Assembly: GCF_026183895.1 (NCBI RefSeq)
Contig: NZ_JAPFQI010000024.1
Coordinates: 1 to 63,503 of the forward strand
From: Sabulicella glaciei
GTDB lineage: Bacteria > Pseudomonadota > Alphaproteobacteria > Acetobacterales > Acetobacteraceae
Reading direction: 5' to 3'
DNA length: 63,503 bases
Shown here: piece by piece, positions 54,619 through 63,503 of the stretch
Layout of the letters: each line of letters begins with the position of its first letter
How positions within the stretch are numbered: the first letter of the stretch is position 1
Translations under genes and position numbers: made by a program
Notes under the pieces: model-generated
What the model was told of the DNA's origin: nothing
What the model saw: the letters and a program-made list of their open reading frames with translations, nothing else
Database searches by the model: none

Positions 54619-55485
54619 TCAGCCGGGGCCGAGCAGCCAGTTCGCCTGGTCGCGGATCTCCGCCAGCATCCGCAGCATCAGCCCCTTGCGCTCGCGCTGG
54701 ATCTCCTCGCGCGGCGGGATGGGGGTGATGGCGCGTTCCAGCACGGCCAGGAACTCCACCCCGCCCGGCTCGTGCGTGTCCTTGATGCGCCAGGGGCTCA
54801 GCCCCATCGCGCGCAGCTCCAGCACCGCCAGGGCGAAGCTCGCGGGGGTGAAGGTCCAGGCATGGACGTCGTGATACGCGCCCTCCGCCTCGCTGTAGCC
54901 GGCGCAAAGGGCATGGACTTCGAAAGGGGCGGAGATCAGGTCGAAGGGCACGGCCTCGCCCTTCAGCCAGGGTTTGGCCTCGTCGTCCGTGCGGCGCGAG
55001 GAATAGGCCGTGCTGTCGAACACCGCGCCGATGCCGTGCTTGCGCCGGGGCGCCAGGTGCGCGGCCAGCATCTGCCCGGTGGTGGACACGGGGCGCATCG
55101 CGTCGAAGCACAGGCGCTTGTCCGGCACAGCCAGGATCAGCCGTCCATCCGGTTTCAGCAGCCGGTCCGCCGAAAGCAGCAGACCCACCGGGTCGAGCAA
55201 ATGCTCGATGACGTGGGAAGCGATAATGGCGTCGAAGGAACCGTGGCTGTCCTGCGGAAAGCGCTCGTGCAGCGGGCCGCCCTGCCACACCACGTCCACC
55301 TCCTCGATCGCCGCCGCGTTCTCCCGCGCATACTTGTCGCGCAGCTCGGCCGCCGGGGCATGGTCCACCACCACGGTCGGCCAGCCTTCCCGCTTGGGCG
55401 CGATGGGGGAGATGGAGGCGCCGATCTCGATGATGCGGGGTGGCGAAAGGCGGAGCCCGTCGAGAAGGAAGGCGCGTCGGTCCAT
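54619..55485 (-). CDS. class I SAM-dependent methyltransferase (type 11-like)
   Basis: This is a 288-residue methyltransferase. Motif I is IIEIGASISPIAPKREGW, followed by VVVDHAPAAELRDKYA. The post-I region is FDAIIASHVIEHLLDPVGLLLSADRLLKPDGRLILAVPDK. The chain is similar to glycan- or O-antigen-associated methyltransferases, but the acceptor is not identified. ATG 55485 was chosen because it begins the domain. It is divergent from the hydrolase remnant. Confidence 0.78.
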   Translation of the reverse strand: MDRRAFLLDGLRLSPPRIIEIGASISPIAPKREGWPTVVVDHAPAAELRDKYARENAAAIEEVDVVWQGGPLHERFPQDSHGSFDAIIASHVIEHLLDPVGLLLSADRLLKPDGRLILAVPDKRLCFDAMRPVSTTGQMLAAHLAPRRKHGIGAVFDSTAYSSRRTDDEAKPWLKGEAVPFDLISAPFEVHALCAGYSEAEGAYHDVHAWTFTPASFALAVLELRAMGLSPWRIKDTHEPGGVEFLAVLERAITPIPPREEIQRERKGLMLRMLAEIRDQANWLLGPG

Positions 55486-55582
55486 GGTCTGCTCCGGGGT
55501 ATTCCCGCCATTTGGGGCCGGGGGGCGGCACGGGGCAACCCGGGTTGGAGGGGGCGCTCCGCGGGCGTTGCCGAGGGACGCC

Positions 55583-55792
55583 ATGCATCACATCCGCGTG
55601 GGACAGGGCCCGCAGCTTCTCCTGCTGTACGGGCTGGGCAGCAACCTCCCGGCATGGGCACCGGTGCAGGCGAAGCGCGCCCAGGCCGCCTTCCCCGGCG
55701 CGCAGCTGCGCTGGGTGGAGCGCGCCGGCCACTACCTCCACTGGGACCAGCCGGAGGAGGTGGCGCGGATCATCCGCGAGAGCTGCGGCTAG
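55583..55792 (+). pseudogene. alpha/beta-hydrolase remnant with internal deletion
   Basis: This 69-codon frame reads as the two ends of an alpha/beta-hydrolase joined together. HHIRVGQGPQLLLLYGLGSNLPAW is the N-terminal strand and oxyanion region; PGAQLRWVERAGHYLHWDQPEEVARII is the C-terminal region with the catalytic His. The nucleophile elbow, cap and acid, roughly 150-200 residues, are missing without loss of frame. It is probably a decayed gene, though a small protein cannot be ruled out. Confidence 0.6.
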
Positions 55793-55843
55793 GCGCGGCG
55801 CCGCGCCCTCGTGCCCATCGCCGCCGACTGAGTTCCTGCCGCG

Positions 55844-56449
55844 TCAGCCCTCGAACGGCGCGCGCGGCGCCTGGATCATCGCCAGGAACTCGCGCCGCGT
55901 GCTGTCATTGTCGCGAAAGGCACCCAACATCCGGCTCGTGACCATGGACACGCCCGGCATGTGCACGCCGCGCGTCGTCATGCACTGGTGCGATGCCTCC
56001 AGCACCACGGCGACGCCCAGCGGCTTCAGCACATCCTCCAGCGTGTTGGCGATCTGCGCGGTCAGCTTCTCCTGGATCTGCAGGCGCTTCGCATAGATCT
56101 CGATCACCCGCGCCAGCTTGGAGATGCCGACCACGCGCCCGCGCGGCAGGTAGGCGACGTGGGCGCGGCCGATGATGGGCACCATGTGATGCTCGCAATA
56201 GCTTTCCAGCCGGATGTCGCGCAGCACGACCATCTCGTCGTAGCCCTCCGTCTCATCGAAGGAGCGGGCGAGCATCTCCACCGGGTCCTCGCCATAGCCG
56301 GCGAAGAATTCCTCGTAGGAGCGGACGACGCGGGCAGGCGTGTCGAGCAGTCCCTCGCGGTCCGGGTCGTCCCCGGCCCAGAGCAGCAGGGTCCGCACCG
56401 CGCGTTCCGCTTCCTCGCGGCTCGGGCGTTCGGGGCTGGACTCGGTCAT
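55844..56449 (-). CDS. folE: GTP cyclohydrolase I
   Basis: This 201-residue zinc enzyme makes dihydroneopterin triphosphate from GTP for folate and pterin synthesis. The zinc cysteine and histidine lie in [21 protein letters not shown], and the second Cys in [43 protein letters not shown] is typical. It is complete and flanked by 88 bp of structureless DNA upstream. Confidence 0.96.
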   Translation of the reverse strand: MTESSPERPSREEAERAVRTLLLWAGDDPDREGLLDTPARVVRSYEEFFAGYGEDPVEMLARSFDETEGYDEMVVLRDIRLESYCEHHMVPIIGRAHVAYLPRGRVVGISKLARVIEIYAKRLQIQEKLTAQIANTLEDVLKPLGVAVVLEASHQCMTTRGVHMPGVSMVTSRMLGAFRDNDSTRREFLAMIQAPRAPFEG

Positions 56450-56537
56450 GGCGTCGTCGTGTTCCTCGGCTGCGGAACCATCCGGCCCCGGTCAGGATGG
56501 AGATTGGGGGGGACGGCGCGCGGTGCAACCCGCGGCA

Positions 56538-57410
56538 TCATCGCCAGCGGCGGTGCATCCACAGCCATTGCCCCGGATGCTCGCGGATCCAGCCCTCGAT
56601 GATGCGGTTCACCAGCGCCGTCGTCGCCTCCACATCCACCTTGCCGGCCGCGTCGCGCGGCAGGTCCAGCGCCTCGGTCAGTTCCAGGCGGAAGCGGTTG
56701 CCGGGCAGGCGGATGGCGCGCAGCCCGTGCACCGGCGCCTCGAATCGCCGCGCCAGTCGCGCCAGGAAGGGGTTGGAGGCGGCGGGCACCCCAAAGAAGG
56801 GCACGCGCGGCCCGCGCCCGAAGCGCTGGTCCACCAGCATCCCGAGCGTCAGCCCCTCGTCCAGCGCCTCGGCCATGCGGATCGGCGCGGCGAGGCCGGC
56901 CGGGATCAGCCGGCCCATGATCGGCGCCCGCAGCGCGACGATGTCGGCGGCGACGTGTCGGTTGTTGGGGGTGCGGTAGAGGATGGCGGCAGGCTGGCCC
57001 ATGCGGTGCGCCGCCACCGCCGGCAATTCCCAGTTCGCGAGATGCGCGGCGAAGACCAGGGCCGGCTTGCCGCTCGCCTTCAGCGCGGCGAAGCGGGCGA
57101 AGGTCGCCTCGTCCGCCTCCACGCGCCCGCCTTCCACATCGAACAGCGCAACGAGGTGGACATACTCGCAGGTGGTGCGGCCCAGGTTCTCCCAGGCTTC
57201 GCGCGCGATCGCCTCCCGCTCCGCCTCGCTGCGCTCCGGAAAGGCGAGTCGCAGATTCTCCATGGCGTGGCGATGGTTGCGGGTGAAGCGTCCCACCCGC
57301 GGCGCCACGAAGCCGCCCAGCGCCGAGGCGCGGTCCGGCCCCAGGGCGCGCAGCGCGGCGAAGACCAGGCGGATCAGCGCGGCCAGCAGGCGTTCCGCGA
57401 GGTCCCTCAC
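56538..57410 (-). CDS. LpxL/HtrB-type lysophospholipid or lipid A acyltransferase
   Basis: This is a 290-residue membrane-associated acyltransferase. A hydrophobic N-terminus (LLAALIRLVFAALRALG) precedes the HTH-like HAMENLRLAFPE. The H-x4-D/E type site appears as FAAHLANWELPA, and LVDQRFGRGPRVPFFGVPAASNPFLARLAR is conserved in late acyltransferases. The start is a GTG at 57410, overlapping the dehydrogenase stop. It may add secondary acyl chains to lipid A; the substrate is inferred. Confidence 0.85.
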   Translation of the reverse strand: MRDLAERLLAALIRLVFAALRALGPDRASALGGFVAPRVGRFTRNHRHAMENLRLAFPERSEAEREAIAREAWENLGRTTCEYVHLVALFDVEGGRVEADEATFARFAALKASGKPALVFAAHLANWELPAVAAHRMGQPAAILYRTPNNRHVAADIVALRAPIMGRLIPAGLAAPIRMAEALDEGLTLGMLVDQRFGRGPRVPFFGVPAASNPFLARLARRFEAPVHGLRAIRLPGNRFRLELTEALDLPRDAAGKVDVEATTALVNRIIEGWIREHPGQWLWMHRRWR

Positions 57411-58432
57411 AGCGTGACGATGATCTTGCCGAAGACGTTGCGCGATTCGAGCCGCGCCAGCCCTTCCCCGAAGCGCTCCAGCGGCAGCACCGTGTCCACG
57501 ACGGGGCGGATGCCTTCCGCCATCTTGGCCAACCCCTCGCCCACGTTGCGGAGGTTGCAGCCGAAGGAGCCGATGAGGCGCAGCTGGCGCTGGAACAGCA
57601 TCATCAGGTTGGTCTCTGCCGACACGCCGGAGGTGGAGCCGCAGGAAACCAGCCGCCCGCCCATGCGCAGCGACAGGAGCGAGCCCTGCCAGGTGGCGGC
57701 GCCCACGTGCTCGAACACCACGTCCACGCCGCGCTTGCCGGTGAGGCGCCGCGCCACGCTCTCGAAGCGGTCGACATTGTAGTTCACCACGTGGTCGCAG
57801 CCGAGTTCGCGCGCCTTCCCGGCCTTCTCCTCGCTGCCCACCGTGCCGATCACCGTGCAGCCGATGGCCTTGGCCATGCGCACGGCGGCAGAGCCGATGC
57901 CGCTGCCCGCGGCGTGGATCAGCACCACCTCGCCGGGTTCCAGCCGGGCATTGTCGAACAGCATGTGCTGCACCGTACCGAAGGTGATGCCGGCGCAGGC
58001 CGCGTCCTCGTCGGAAACGCCATCGGGCACCGGCACGCAAAGCCGCGCCGGCAGGGAAACGAGGCCCTGGGCGAAGCCGTCAAAGTGAAAGCCGCGCACG
58101 CCGGACACGTTCTCGCACAGATTCTCCCGCCCCTCGCGGCAGGCGCGGCAGGTGCCGCAGACCATGCCGCCATAGGGAACGACGCGCTGGCCCGGACGCA
58201 GCGCAGAGACGCCCTCGCCCACCGATTCGACCACGCCCACGCCCTCGGCGCCGACGGAGATGGGCAGGGTGCGCTTCGCGAAGGCCATGCCGCGCCAGCC
58301 CCACACGTCGATGTGGTTCAGCGCCACCGCGCGCATCGCCAGCCGCACCTCGCCGGGGCCGGGGGCGGAAGGGGGCGGGGCGTCGTCGCGGAGGCGGAGG
58401 TCGCGGTCGGCGAAAAGCTGGAGGGCGCGCAT
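57407..58432 (-). CDS. zinc-binding medium-chain dehydrogenase
   Basis: This 341-residue MDR enzyme has an N-terminal GroES-like domain with four structural-zinc cysteines (CGTCRACREGRENLC). The Rossmann motif is VVLIHAAGSGIGSAAVRMAK. Catalytic zinc ligands of classical alcohol dehydrogenases are partly missing, so reductase activity is possible. It overlaps the acyltransferase gene by 4 bp and is divergent from the Sel1/TonB operon. Confidence 0.88.
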   Translation of the reverse strand: MRALQLFADRDLRLRDDAPPPSAPGPGEVRLAMRAVALNHIDVWGWRGMAFAKRTLPISVGAEGVGVVESVGEGVSALRPGQRVVPYGGMVCGTCRACREGRENLCENVSGVRGFHFDGFAQGLVSLPARLCVPVPDGVSDEDAACAGITFGTVQHMLFDNARLEPGEVVLIHAAGSGIGSAAVRMAKAIGCTVIGTVGSEEKAGKARELGCDHVVNYNVDRFESVARRLTGKRGVDVVFEHVGAATWQGSLLSLRMGGRLVSCGSTSGVSAETNLMMLFQRQLRLIGSFGCNLRNVGEGLAKMAEGIRPVVDTVLPLERFGEGLARLESRNVFGKIIVTL

Positions 58433-58478
58433 GGCGGGGCGATAGCAGGAAGCGGGGGAAGCGGCACCCCGGGCCTCT

Positions 58479-58493
58479 TGCGAATTATTCGCA
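58479..58493 (+). promoter_or_regulatory. Fur-box-like palindrome upstream of the Sel1-TonB operon
   Basis: TGCGAATTATTCGCA is a perfect 7-1-7 inverted repeat, the architecture of Fur sites (TGATAAT-N-ATTATCA), lying 20 bases before the first start codon. Because it precedes iron-uptake genes, repression by iron-loaded Fur or a related regulator is likely. Confidence 0.75.
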
Positions 58494-58513
58494 TTTGCAC
58501 TCTAAGCCGGCGT

Positions 58514-59287
58514 ATGTCCGCTTCCGCAATGGAACAAGCCCAGCACCTCGCCAGCCTCGCCCGGCGGGGTCATTTCGAGGCGCAGCTTCTCTTCGGCCAG
58601 ACCTTGCTGGATGGGCACGGCGTCGCGCGCGACCCGGATGCTGCCTTCCGCTGGTTTCTCGTGGCGGGCACTACGGGGGACCCGGCGGCGCTGAATATGC
58701 TGGGTCGCTGCCACGAGAATGGCTGGGGTACGGACCCCGACCCGAACGCTGCCTTCCCCCTCTACCGACGTGCCGCCGCGGCCGGGCTGGACTGGGGCCA
58801 GTACAACCTCGCCAACCTCCTCGCCCGCGGCGCGGGATGCGAGCGCGACATGGCGGAGGCGCTGCGCTGGTACCGCGCTGCTGCCGCGCAGGGCCACGCC
58901 AAGGCGATCAACCTCGTCGGCCGCTTCCTGGAGGAAGGCTGGGCGACGCCGCGCGACCCCGCCGCGGCGCGCGACCATTACCGCCGCGCCGCCGAGGGAG
59001 GCGATTTCCGCGGCATGTGCAACCACGCCCAGGCGCTGCGCGACGAGGGCCGCCGGGCCGAGGCGGCGCATTGGTTCTCCCGCGCCGCCGCCACCGGCAC
59101 GCCCGGCTTCCTCCGCTCCCTCGCCACCGGGCTGCGCGCGGCGCCGGAGGCGGAGCTGCGCGCCCTGGCCGAGCAGGTGGCGGGACGGCTGGATGTCCGG
59201 GCCGCGCCGGTACTGGAAGAACAGGCCACCCCCTTCTTGCGAATGATTCTCACTCGCGTTATCAGCGGCGCAATCTTTCGCGCCTGA
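58514..59287 (+). CDS. Sel1-repeat protein of the siderophore-receptor operon
   Basis: This 257-residue soluble protein consists of five to six Sel1/TPR-like helical repeats (AQLLFGQTLLDGHGVARDPDAAFRWF, GQYNLANLLARGAGCERDMAEALRWY and so on). Sel1 proteins mediate protein contacts. A Sel1 gene next to piuA and piuC is also seen in Pseudomonas. ATG 58514 directly follows the Fur-like site. It is the first gene of the operon; the receptor starts 12 bp downstream. Confidence 0.85.
   Translation: MSASAMEQAQHLASLARRGHFEAQLLFGQTLLDGHGVARDPDAAFRWFLVAGTTGDPAALNMLGRCHENGWGTDPDPNAAFPLYRRAAAAGLDWGQYNLANLLARGAGCERDMAEALRWYRAAAAQGHAKAINLVGRFLEEGWATPRDPAAARDHYRRAAEGGDFRGMCNHAQALRDEGRRAEAAHWFSRAAATGTPGFLRSLATGLRAAPEAELRALAEQVAGRLDVRAAPVLEEQATPFLRMILTRVISGAIFRA
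59238..59252 (+). promoter_or_regulatory. second Fur-box-like site inside the end of the Sel1 gene
   Basis: TGCGAATGATTCTCA is a 7-1-7 repeat with one mismatch, sharing its first half with the upstream box. It lies 48-62 bp before the TonB receptor start, within codons for the Sel1 C-terminus. It may give the receptor its own iron-responsive promoter. Confidence 0.65.
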
Positions 59288-59299
59288 CAAGGAACGCCG

Positions 59300-61462
59300 A
59301 TGAGCCTTCGCCCTGAACTCCCCGCCCTGCAGCCGACGCTGGGCCTCGCCATGCTGGGGCTGGCGGCCGGTCCCGCGGCGCTGGCCCAGGGGGACGCGAC
59401 CTCGCTGGCCCTGCCCGAGCTGGACGTCTCCACCCAGGCGCCCTCGCCCTACCGGCGCGACGCGCAGCCCGTCGTGCGCCTGCCCACCACCGTGGCCGAG
59501 ACGCCCCAGAGCATCACCGTCATCCCGCGTGAGATCATCCAGGAACGCGCCGCCTCCTCCATCCGCGAGGCGCTGCGCAACGTCACTGGCATCTCGCTTT
59601 CCGCCGGCGAGGGCGGGTTCTCCGGCGACGCGCTCACGCTGCGCGGCTTTTCCGCGCGCGGCGACTTCTTCATCGATGGCGTGCGCGACCTCGGCCAGTA
59701 TTCGCGCGACCCGTTCTTCATGGAGTCGATCGAGGTGCTGAAGGGCCCCTCCTCCGTCGCCTTCGGGCGCGGGTCCACGGGCGGCATCATCAACCAGACC
59801 TCGCGCCTGCCGCGCGCCGGCAATTCGGGGGAGCTGAACCTGTCCGCCTACACGCCGGGCGGGTTCCGCGCTACCTCGGACGTGAACCTGCACGCCGGCA
59901 ACGTCGCCGCGCGCGTGCAGATGATGGGCTCGCACATCAACGCCGCCGGGCGCGACCACGTCTACCAGTCGCGCTGGGGCGTCGCGCCTTCGGTCACCTG
60001 GGGCCTGGGCGGGCCGACCCAGGCCACCCTCTCCTGGCTGCACCAGGAGGAGGAGAACGTGCCCGACCTGGGCATCCCTTTCATCAACGGCCGCCCGGCG
60101 CCGGTGCGCCGCTCGACCTTCTACGGGCTGAACAACCAGGACCGCGAGACGACGAAGACGGACGTCGTCACGCTGCGCCTGTCGCACCAGATTAACGACG
60201 CGGTGACGGTGCGCAACCTCACGCGCTACGGCGCCTGGTCGCGCAACCTGAACGCCACCGCGCCGCGCATCAATGCCATCACCACGACCGGCGCGGCCTT
60301 CAACGCCTTCACCACGCCGCTCGACCAGATCCTGGTGCGGCGCGAGCCGCAGGTGCGGCGCGGCTACGACTCGCTGCTGCTGAACCAGACCGAGGTGGCG
60401 GCCCGCTTCCGCACCGGCTTCGTGGAGCACAACCTCCTCGCCGGCGTCGAGATCGCGCGCGAATCCTCCGAGGCAACGCGCTTCAGCTTCCCCGCCGCCG
60501 CCAATGGCCGCCCGGCCGCCTCGCTGCTCGACCCCAATTTCTACGCCAGCGGGCCGATCACCTACGGCATCGGCTCCGACGTGAAGACGGTCGCCAACAC
60601 CTTCGCCGCCTATGCGGTGAACCAGATGAAGTTCGGCGAGATGTTCGAGCTGATGCTAGGCGGGCGCTGGGACCGGTTCGACGCCACCTACAACAATCGC
60701 TCCACCACGGTCGCGGCGCAGCGGCAGTTCTCCCGCCTGGACGAGGCCTTCTCCTGGCGCGCCGCGGCGATCTTCAAGCCCATCCCCTCGGTGCGGACCT
60801 ATTTCTCCTATGGCACCTCCTTCAACCCGTCGGCCGAAAGCCTGACGCTGGCCGCCAACAACGCCGCCCTTCCGCCGGAGGAGAACGTCTCCTACGAGCT
60901 GGGCGCCTCGTGGGAGGTGATGAGCGGGCTGCGCCTGTCCGGCGCGCTGTTTCGCATCGAGAAGACCAATGCCCGCACCTCCGACCCCGCCGGCAACCTG
61001 ACGACGCTGGACGGCACGGCGCGGGTGGACGGGTTCGAGATCCAGGCCGCCGGCCGCATCACGCCCAACTGGAACGTGCTGGCGGGCTTCACCCACCTGC
61101 GCTCGGAGATCACCCGCTCCCGCGTCGCGGCAGAGGTGGGCAAGCAGTTCCTCAACGCTGCGCCCAACACGGCGAGCCTGTGGACCACCTACGACCTGCC
61201 GCACGGCTTCCAGATCGGCGGCGGCCTGTCATTCGTGGACTACCGCTACGGCAACAACACCAACACGGTGCGCGTGCCTTCCTATGTCCGCTACGACGCC
61301 GCCCTCGCCTGGGCGCCGACGGAAGGGCCGTTGCGCGGGCTGCGCATGCAGGTGAATGCGCTGAACCTCGCCAACGCGACGACCTACGACACGGTCTACG
61401 CCGCCCACACCATCCCAGGCACGGGGAGGACCTTCGTCTTCACCCTCGGCGCGCGGTTCTGA
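59300..61462 (+). CDS. TonB-dependent siderophore receptor (PiuA/Fiu-type)
   Basis: This is a 720-residue outer-membrane receptor. A signal peptide (about 1-29) is followed by TonB-box-like residues and the plug ([60 protein letters not shown]). The 22-strand barrel ends in FVFTLGARF with a terminal Phe. The neighbouring PiuC points to catechol or hydroxamate siderophores, but the ligand is not proven. The stop shares a base with the piuC start. Confidence 0.92.
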   Translation: MSLRPELPALQPTLGLAMLGLAAGPAALAQGDATSLALPELDVSTQAPSPYRRDAQPVVRLPTTVAETPQSITVIPREIIQERAASSIREALRNVTGISLSAGEGGFSGDALTLRGFSARGDFFIDGVRDLGQYSRDPFFMESIEVLKGPSSVAFGRGSTGGIINQTSRLPRAGNSGELNLSAYTPGGFRATSDVNLHAGNVAARVQMMGSHINAAGRDHVYQSRWGVAPSVTWGLGGPTQATLSWLHQEEENVPDLGIPFINGRPAPVRRSTFYGLNNQDRETTKTDVVTLRLSHQINDAVTVRNLTRYGAWSRNLNATAPRINAITTTGAAFNAFTTPLDQILVRREPQVRRGYDSLLLNQTEVAARFRTGFVEHNLLAGVEIARESSEATRFSFPAAANGRPAASLLDPNFYASGPITYGIGSDVKTVANTFAAYAVNQMKFGEMFELMLGGRWDRFDATYNNRSTTVAAQRQFSRLDEAFSWRAAAIFKPIPSVRTYFSYGTSFNPSAESLTLAANNAALPPEENVSYELGASWEVMSGLRLSGALFRIEKTNARTSDPAGNLTTLDGTARVDGFEIQAAGRITPNWNVLAGFTHLRSEITRSRVAAEVGKQFLNAAPNTASLWTTYDLPHGFQIGGGLSFVDYRYGNNTNTVRVPSYVRYDAALAWAPTEGPLRGLRMQVNALNLANATTYDTVYAAHTIPGTGRTFVFTLGARF

Positions 61463-62145
61463 TGCTCCTGCAGATCCCTGAACTTCTCAGTCCGGAGCAG
61501 GTGGCACAGGCGCGGTCCGTCATGGACCGCGCCAACTGGGTGGATGGCCGCGCCACGGCCGGCCATCAATCGGCCCAGGTCAAGAACAACGAGCAATTGC
61601 CCGAAAGCTCCGCCGAGGCGCGGGCGCTGGGCGACATGATCCTGCAGGCGCTGGAGCGCAGCCCGCTCTTCATCTCGGCCGTGCTGCCGGCGCGAGTCTT
61701 TCCGCCGCTGTTCAACCGCTACGGCGCGGGGATGGAGTTCGGCGCACACGTGGACAACGCGATCCGCGCCGTCACCGGCACGGCGTCGCGCATCCGCACC
61801 GACGTGTCCTGCACCCTCTTCCTCGCCGCGCCGGACGAGTACGACGGCGGCGAGCTGGTGGTGGAGGACACCTATGGCGAGCACCGGGTGAAGCTGCCCG
61901 CCGGGCACGCGGTGATCTACCCCTCCACCAGCCTGCACAAGGTGGAGCCGGTGACGCGCGGCGCCCGCGTCGCCTCCTTCTTCTGGATCCAGAGCATGAT
62001 CCGCGATGACGGGCAGCGCACCCTGCTCTTCGACCTCGACATGGCGATCCAGCGCATCCGCAGCGACCTGCCGCCCGGCCATCCCGGCCCGGTGCAGCTG
62101 ACCGCCACCTACCACAACCTCCTGCGACGATGGGCGGATTGCTGA
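61462..62145 (+). CDS. piuC: Fe2+-dependent dioxygenase PiuC family
   Basis: This 227-residue Fe(II)/2-oxoglutarate dioxygenase has H96 and D98 in FGAHVDNAI, distal H159 in [10 protein letters not shown] and R169 for 2-oxoglutarate. [27 protein letters not shown] is typical of PiuC/YbiX. The family always accompanies siderophore receptors; it is thought to modify the siderophore or receptor. The start shares a base with the receptor stop (TGATG). Confidence 0.92.
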   Translation: MLLQIPELLSPEQVAQARSVMDRANWVDGRATAGHQSAQVKNNEQLPESSAEARALGDMILQALERSPLFISAVLPARVFPPLFNRYGAGMEFGAHVDNAIRAVTGTASRIRTDVSCTLFLAAPDEYDGGELVVEDTYGEHRVKLPAGHAVIYPSTSLHKVEPVTRGARVASFFWIQSMIRDDGQRTLLFDLDMAIQRIRSDLPPGHPGPVQLTATYHNLLRRWADC

Positions 62146-62146
62146 G

Positions 62147-62821
62147 ATGGAAATGCACCTTTCCCCCTGGGACATGGTCACCCAGGCCGACATCATCGTT
62201 CAGGCGGTGATGGGCGGCCTCGTCCTCGCTTCCGTGCTGTGCTGGACGATCGCGCTCGCCAAATGGCTGGAACTGTCGGGCTTCACGCGCCGCGCGCGGA
62301 CGGACCTCGTGGCGCTGCGCGCCTCCAAGGGCCTGGACGCGACGCTGTCCGGCCCCTGCGCCCCGCTGCTCGCCGCCGCGCGCGACGAGGTGATGACGGC
62401 GCCGGGCGGCCCCGAGGGGGTGAAGGAGCGCACGGCGTGGCGCCTCCAGCGCATCATCGCCAACAACGCCCGCAGCCTGTCGCGCGGCACCGGAATGCTG
62501 GCCACGATCGGCTCCACCGCTCCCTTTGTCGGGCTGTTTGGCACGGTGTGGGGCATCATGAACAGCTTCATCGGCATCGCGCGCTCGCAGACCACCAACC
62601 TCGCCGTGGTCGCGCCGGGCATCGCCGAGGCGCTGCTGGCCACCGCCATCGGCCTCGTTGCCGCCATCCCGGCCGTGGTGCTCTACAACGCCTTCGCCCG
62701 CGCCATCGCCGGCCGCAAGGCGCTGATGGCGGATGCCGAAACCGAGGTGATGCGCCTGCTGTCGCGCGCCCTGGACCAGGGCAGCCGCCCGACCCGCCCG
62801 CTGCGCGTGGTGGCGGAGTAG
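62147..62821 (+). CDS. exbB: ExbB, TonB-system proton channel
   Basis: This is a 224-residue inner-membrane protein with three helices (IVQAVMGGLVLASVLCWTIALAKW, TAPFVGLFGTVWGIMNSF, AVVAPGIAEALLATAIGLVAAIPAVVLYNAF). It forms the pentameric channel of the Ton motor. The chain is complete and lies one base downstream of piuC. Confidence 0.94.
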   Translation: MEMHLSPWDMVTQADIIVQAVMGGLVLASVLCWTIALAKWLELSGFTRRARTDLVALRASKGLDATLSGPCAPLLAAARDEVMTAPGGPEGVKERTAWRLQRIIANNARSLSRGTGMLATIGSTAPFVGLFGTVWGIMNSFIGIARSQTTNLAVVAPGIAEALLATAIGLVAAIPAVVLYNAFARAIAGRKALMADAETEVMRLLSRALDQGSRPTRPLRVVAE

Positions 62822-62825
62822 CCCC

Positions 62826-63242
62826 ATGGCTATGCAGCTCGGCGGCGAGGACGACGACCTCGCCGAGGCGCACGAGATCAACGTCACGCCCTTCATCGAC
62901 GTGATGCTCGTGCTGCTCATCATCTTCATGGTGGCCGCGCCGCTCGCCACGGTGGACGTGCCGGTGAACATGCCCTCCGCCGCCGCCGTGCCGCAGCCGC
63001 GGCCCGACAAGCCCGTCTTCCTGACGCTGCGCGCCGACCGCGCCCTGCATCTCGGTGAGGCGGCGGTGGAGCGCGAGGCGCTGGCCGCCGCGCTGGAGAC
63101 CGCCTTCGAGGGCGACCGCGAGGGCCGTGTCTTCATCCGCGCCGACGGCACCATCCCCTATGCCGAGGTGATGGAGGTGCTGAACCTCCTGCGCGGCGCC
63201 GGTTGGACGCGCGTGGCGCTGGTGGGGCTGGAGCAGCGGTGA
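62826..63242 (+). CDS. exbD: ExbD, TonB-system proton-conducting subunit
   Basis: This 138-residue inner-membrane protein has one helix carrying the essential Asp (EINVTPFIDVMLVLLIIFMVAAP), followed by a periplasmic domain ending VALVGLEQR. It uses the proton gradient to energise TonB. It lies 4 bp downstream of exbB, and the TonB start overlaps its stop (GTGA). Confidence 0.94.
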   Translation: MAMQLGGEDDDLAEAHEINVTPFIDVMLVLLIIFMVAAPLATVDVPVNMPSAAAVPQPRPDKPVFLTLRADRALHLGEAAVEREALAAALETAFEGDREGRVFIRADGTIPYAEVMEVLNLLRGAGWTRVALVGLEQR

Positions 63243-63503
63243 ACGGGCGATGGGCGGGCAGCTTCGTCCTGGTGCTGGCGCTGCACGGCGCGGCGCTGGC
63301 CGGGCTCGCGACCCTGTCCCCCGCCACGCCGGAACAGCCGGCGGCCGAGCCCATCCTGCTGGACCTGGAGCCGCTGCCCGCTGAGGAGGAGGCCCCGAAC
63401 CAGGCCGCCGCCGCGCCCGAGCCCGCCCCGGCCCCGCCCGCGGAGCCGCCCCCGCGCGAGCCGCCCCCGCCGGAGCCCCCGCCGCCCGAGCCCATCCCGG
63501 AGC
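63239..63503 (+). CDS. tonB: TonB, 3' end outside window
   Basis: The frame starts at GTG 63239 and runs past the edge. It begins with a membrane helix SFVLVLALHGAALAGLATL, carrying the Ser and His positions conserved in TonB anchors. A Pro/Glu-rich spacer follows (PAPPAEPPPREPPPPEPPPP). The C-terminal receptor-binding domain is not in the window. Together with exbB and exbD it makes a dedicated Ton motor for the receptor. Confidence 0.88.
   Translation, partial: MNGRWAGSFVLVLALHGAALAGLATLSPATPEQPAAEPILLDLEPLPAEEEAPNQAAAAPEPAPAPPAEPPPREPPPPEPPPPEPIPE

Overview
The window is about 70% GC, densely coded, and looks like a chromosomal segment of an alphaproteobacterium. Acetobacteraceae, near Roseomonas, is the best guess. 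Supporting signs are the F1 ATP synthase block atpHAGDC separated from the F0 genes, a class I lysyl-tRNA synthetase, a TimA/Tim44-like protein, FDH3-type formate dehydrogenase with DUF3305/DUF3306/DUF6352/DUF6505 neighbours, and the marked GC and codon bias. I saw no rRNA, tRNA, CRISPR array, insertion sequence or prophage. The taxonomic call is inference.

Left part (1-22 kb). An SH3-domain protein is cut by the window edge. It is followed by a compact three-subunit cobalt nitrile hydratase / thiocyanate hydrolase-type enzyme overlapping a DHA2-type MFS transporter. A very small transcription unit (26 codons, Shine-Dalgarno fully complementary to the 16S rRNA 3' end, strong terminator) sits alone at 3.1-3.25 kb. 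Next come two divergent GT4 glycosyltransferases and a DUF4214 protein, then three redox genes (TauD-like, LutA-like, PF10014 dioxygenase), timA-like, a histidine phosphatase and a GH8 endoglucanase. lysK overlaps a truncated mprF-like gene. A PEP-CTERM protein with a near-consensus sigma-54 promoter follows, then genes for CoA transfer, TctC-type solute binding, a quinone oxidoreductase and an enoyl-CoA hydratase.

Middle (22-35 kb). This is one coherent formate dehydrogenase locus. Molybdenum cofactor genes (moeA, mobB), the three FDH subunits, a small Tat-signal protein and a TorD chaperone fused to a DNA-binding domain run on the minus strand behind DUF3306, DUF3305, DUF6352, DUF6505 and a biotin/lipoate-ligase-like gene. 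A divergent 676-residue polyferredoxin flanks the block. The accessory genes have no assigned function and form the best candidate for an undescribed maturation or electron-transfer module.

Right part (35-57 kb). It holds a WecA/MraY-type transferase, a diiron acyl-ACP desaturase-like protein and the atpHAGDC operon, with an unusual hairpin-rich insert before atpC. Two linked membrane GTPase-like proteins (one canonical P-loop, one degenerate), a 20-residue-repeat protein, an EtfB-type methyltransferase, ubiA, rsmE, gshA, another TctC-type protein, and a secreted alpha/beta-hydrolase with a PRC-barrel and an altered catalytic elbow follow. After them come a small outer-membrane-type protein with a 32-codon partner gene, folE, an LpxL-type acyltransferase and a zinc-type dehydrogenase.

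Right end (58.5-63.5 kb). A complete iron-uptake operon runs off the edge: Sel1 protein, TonB-dependent siderophore receptor, PiuC dioxygenase, ExbB, ExbD, TonB (partial). Two 7-1-7 Fur-box-like sites precede the first and second genes.
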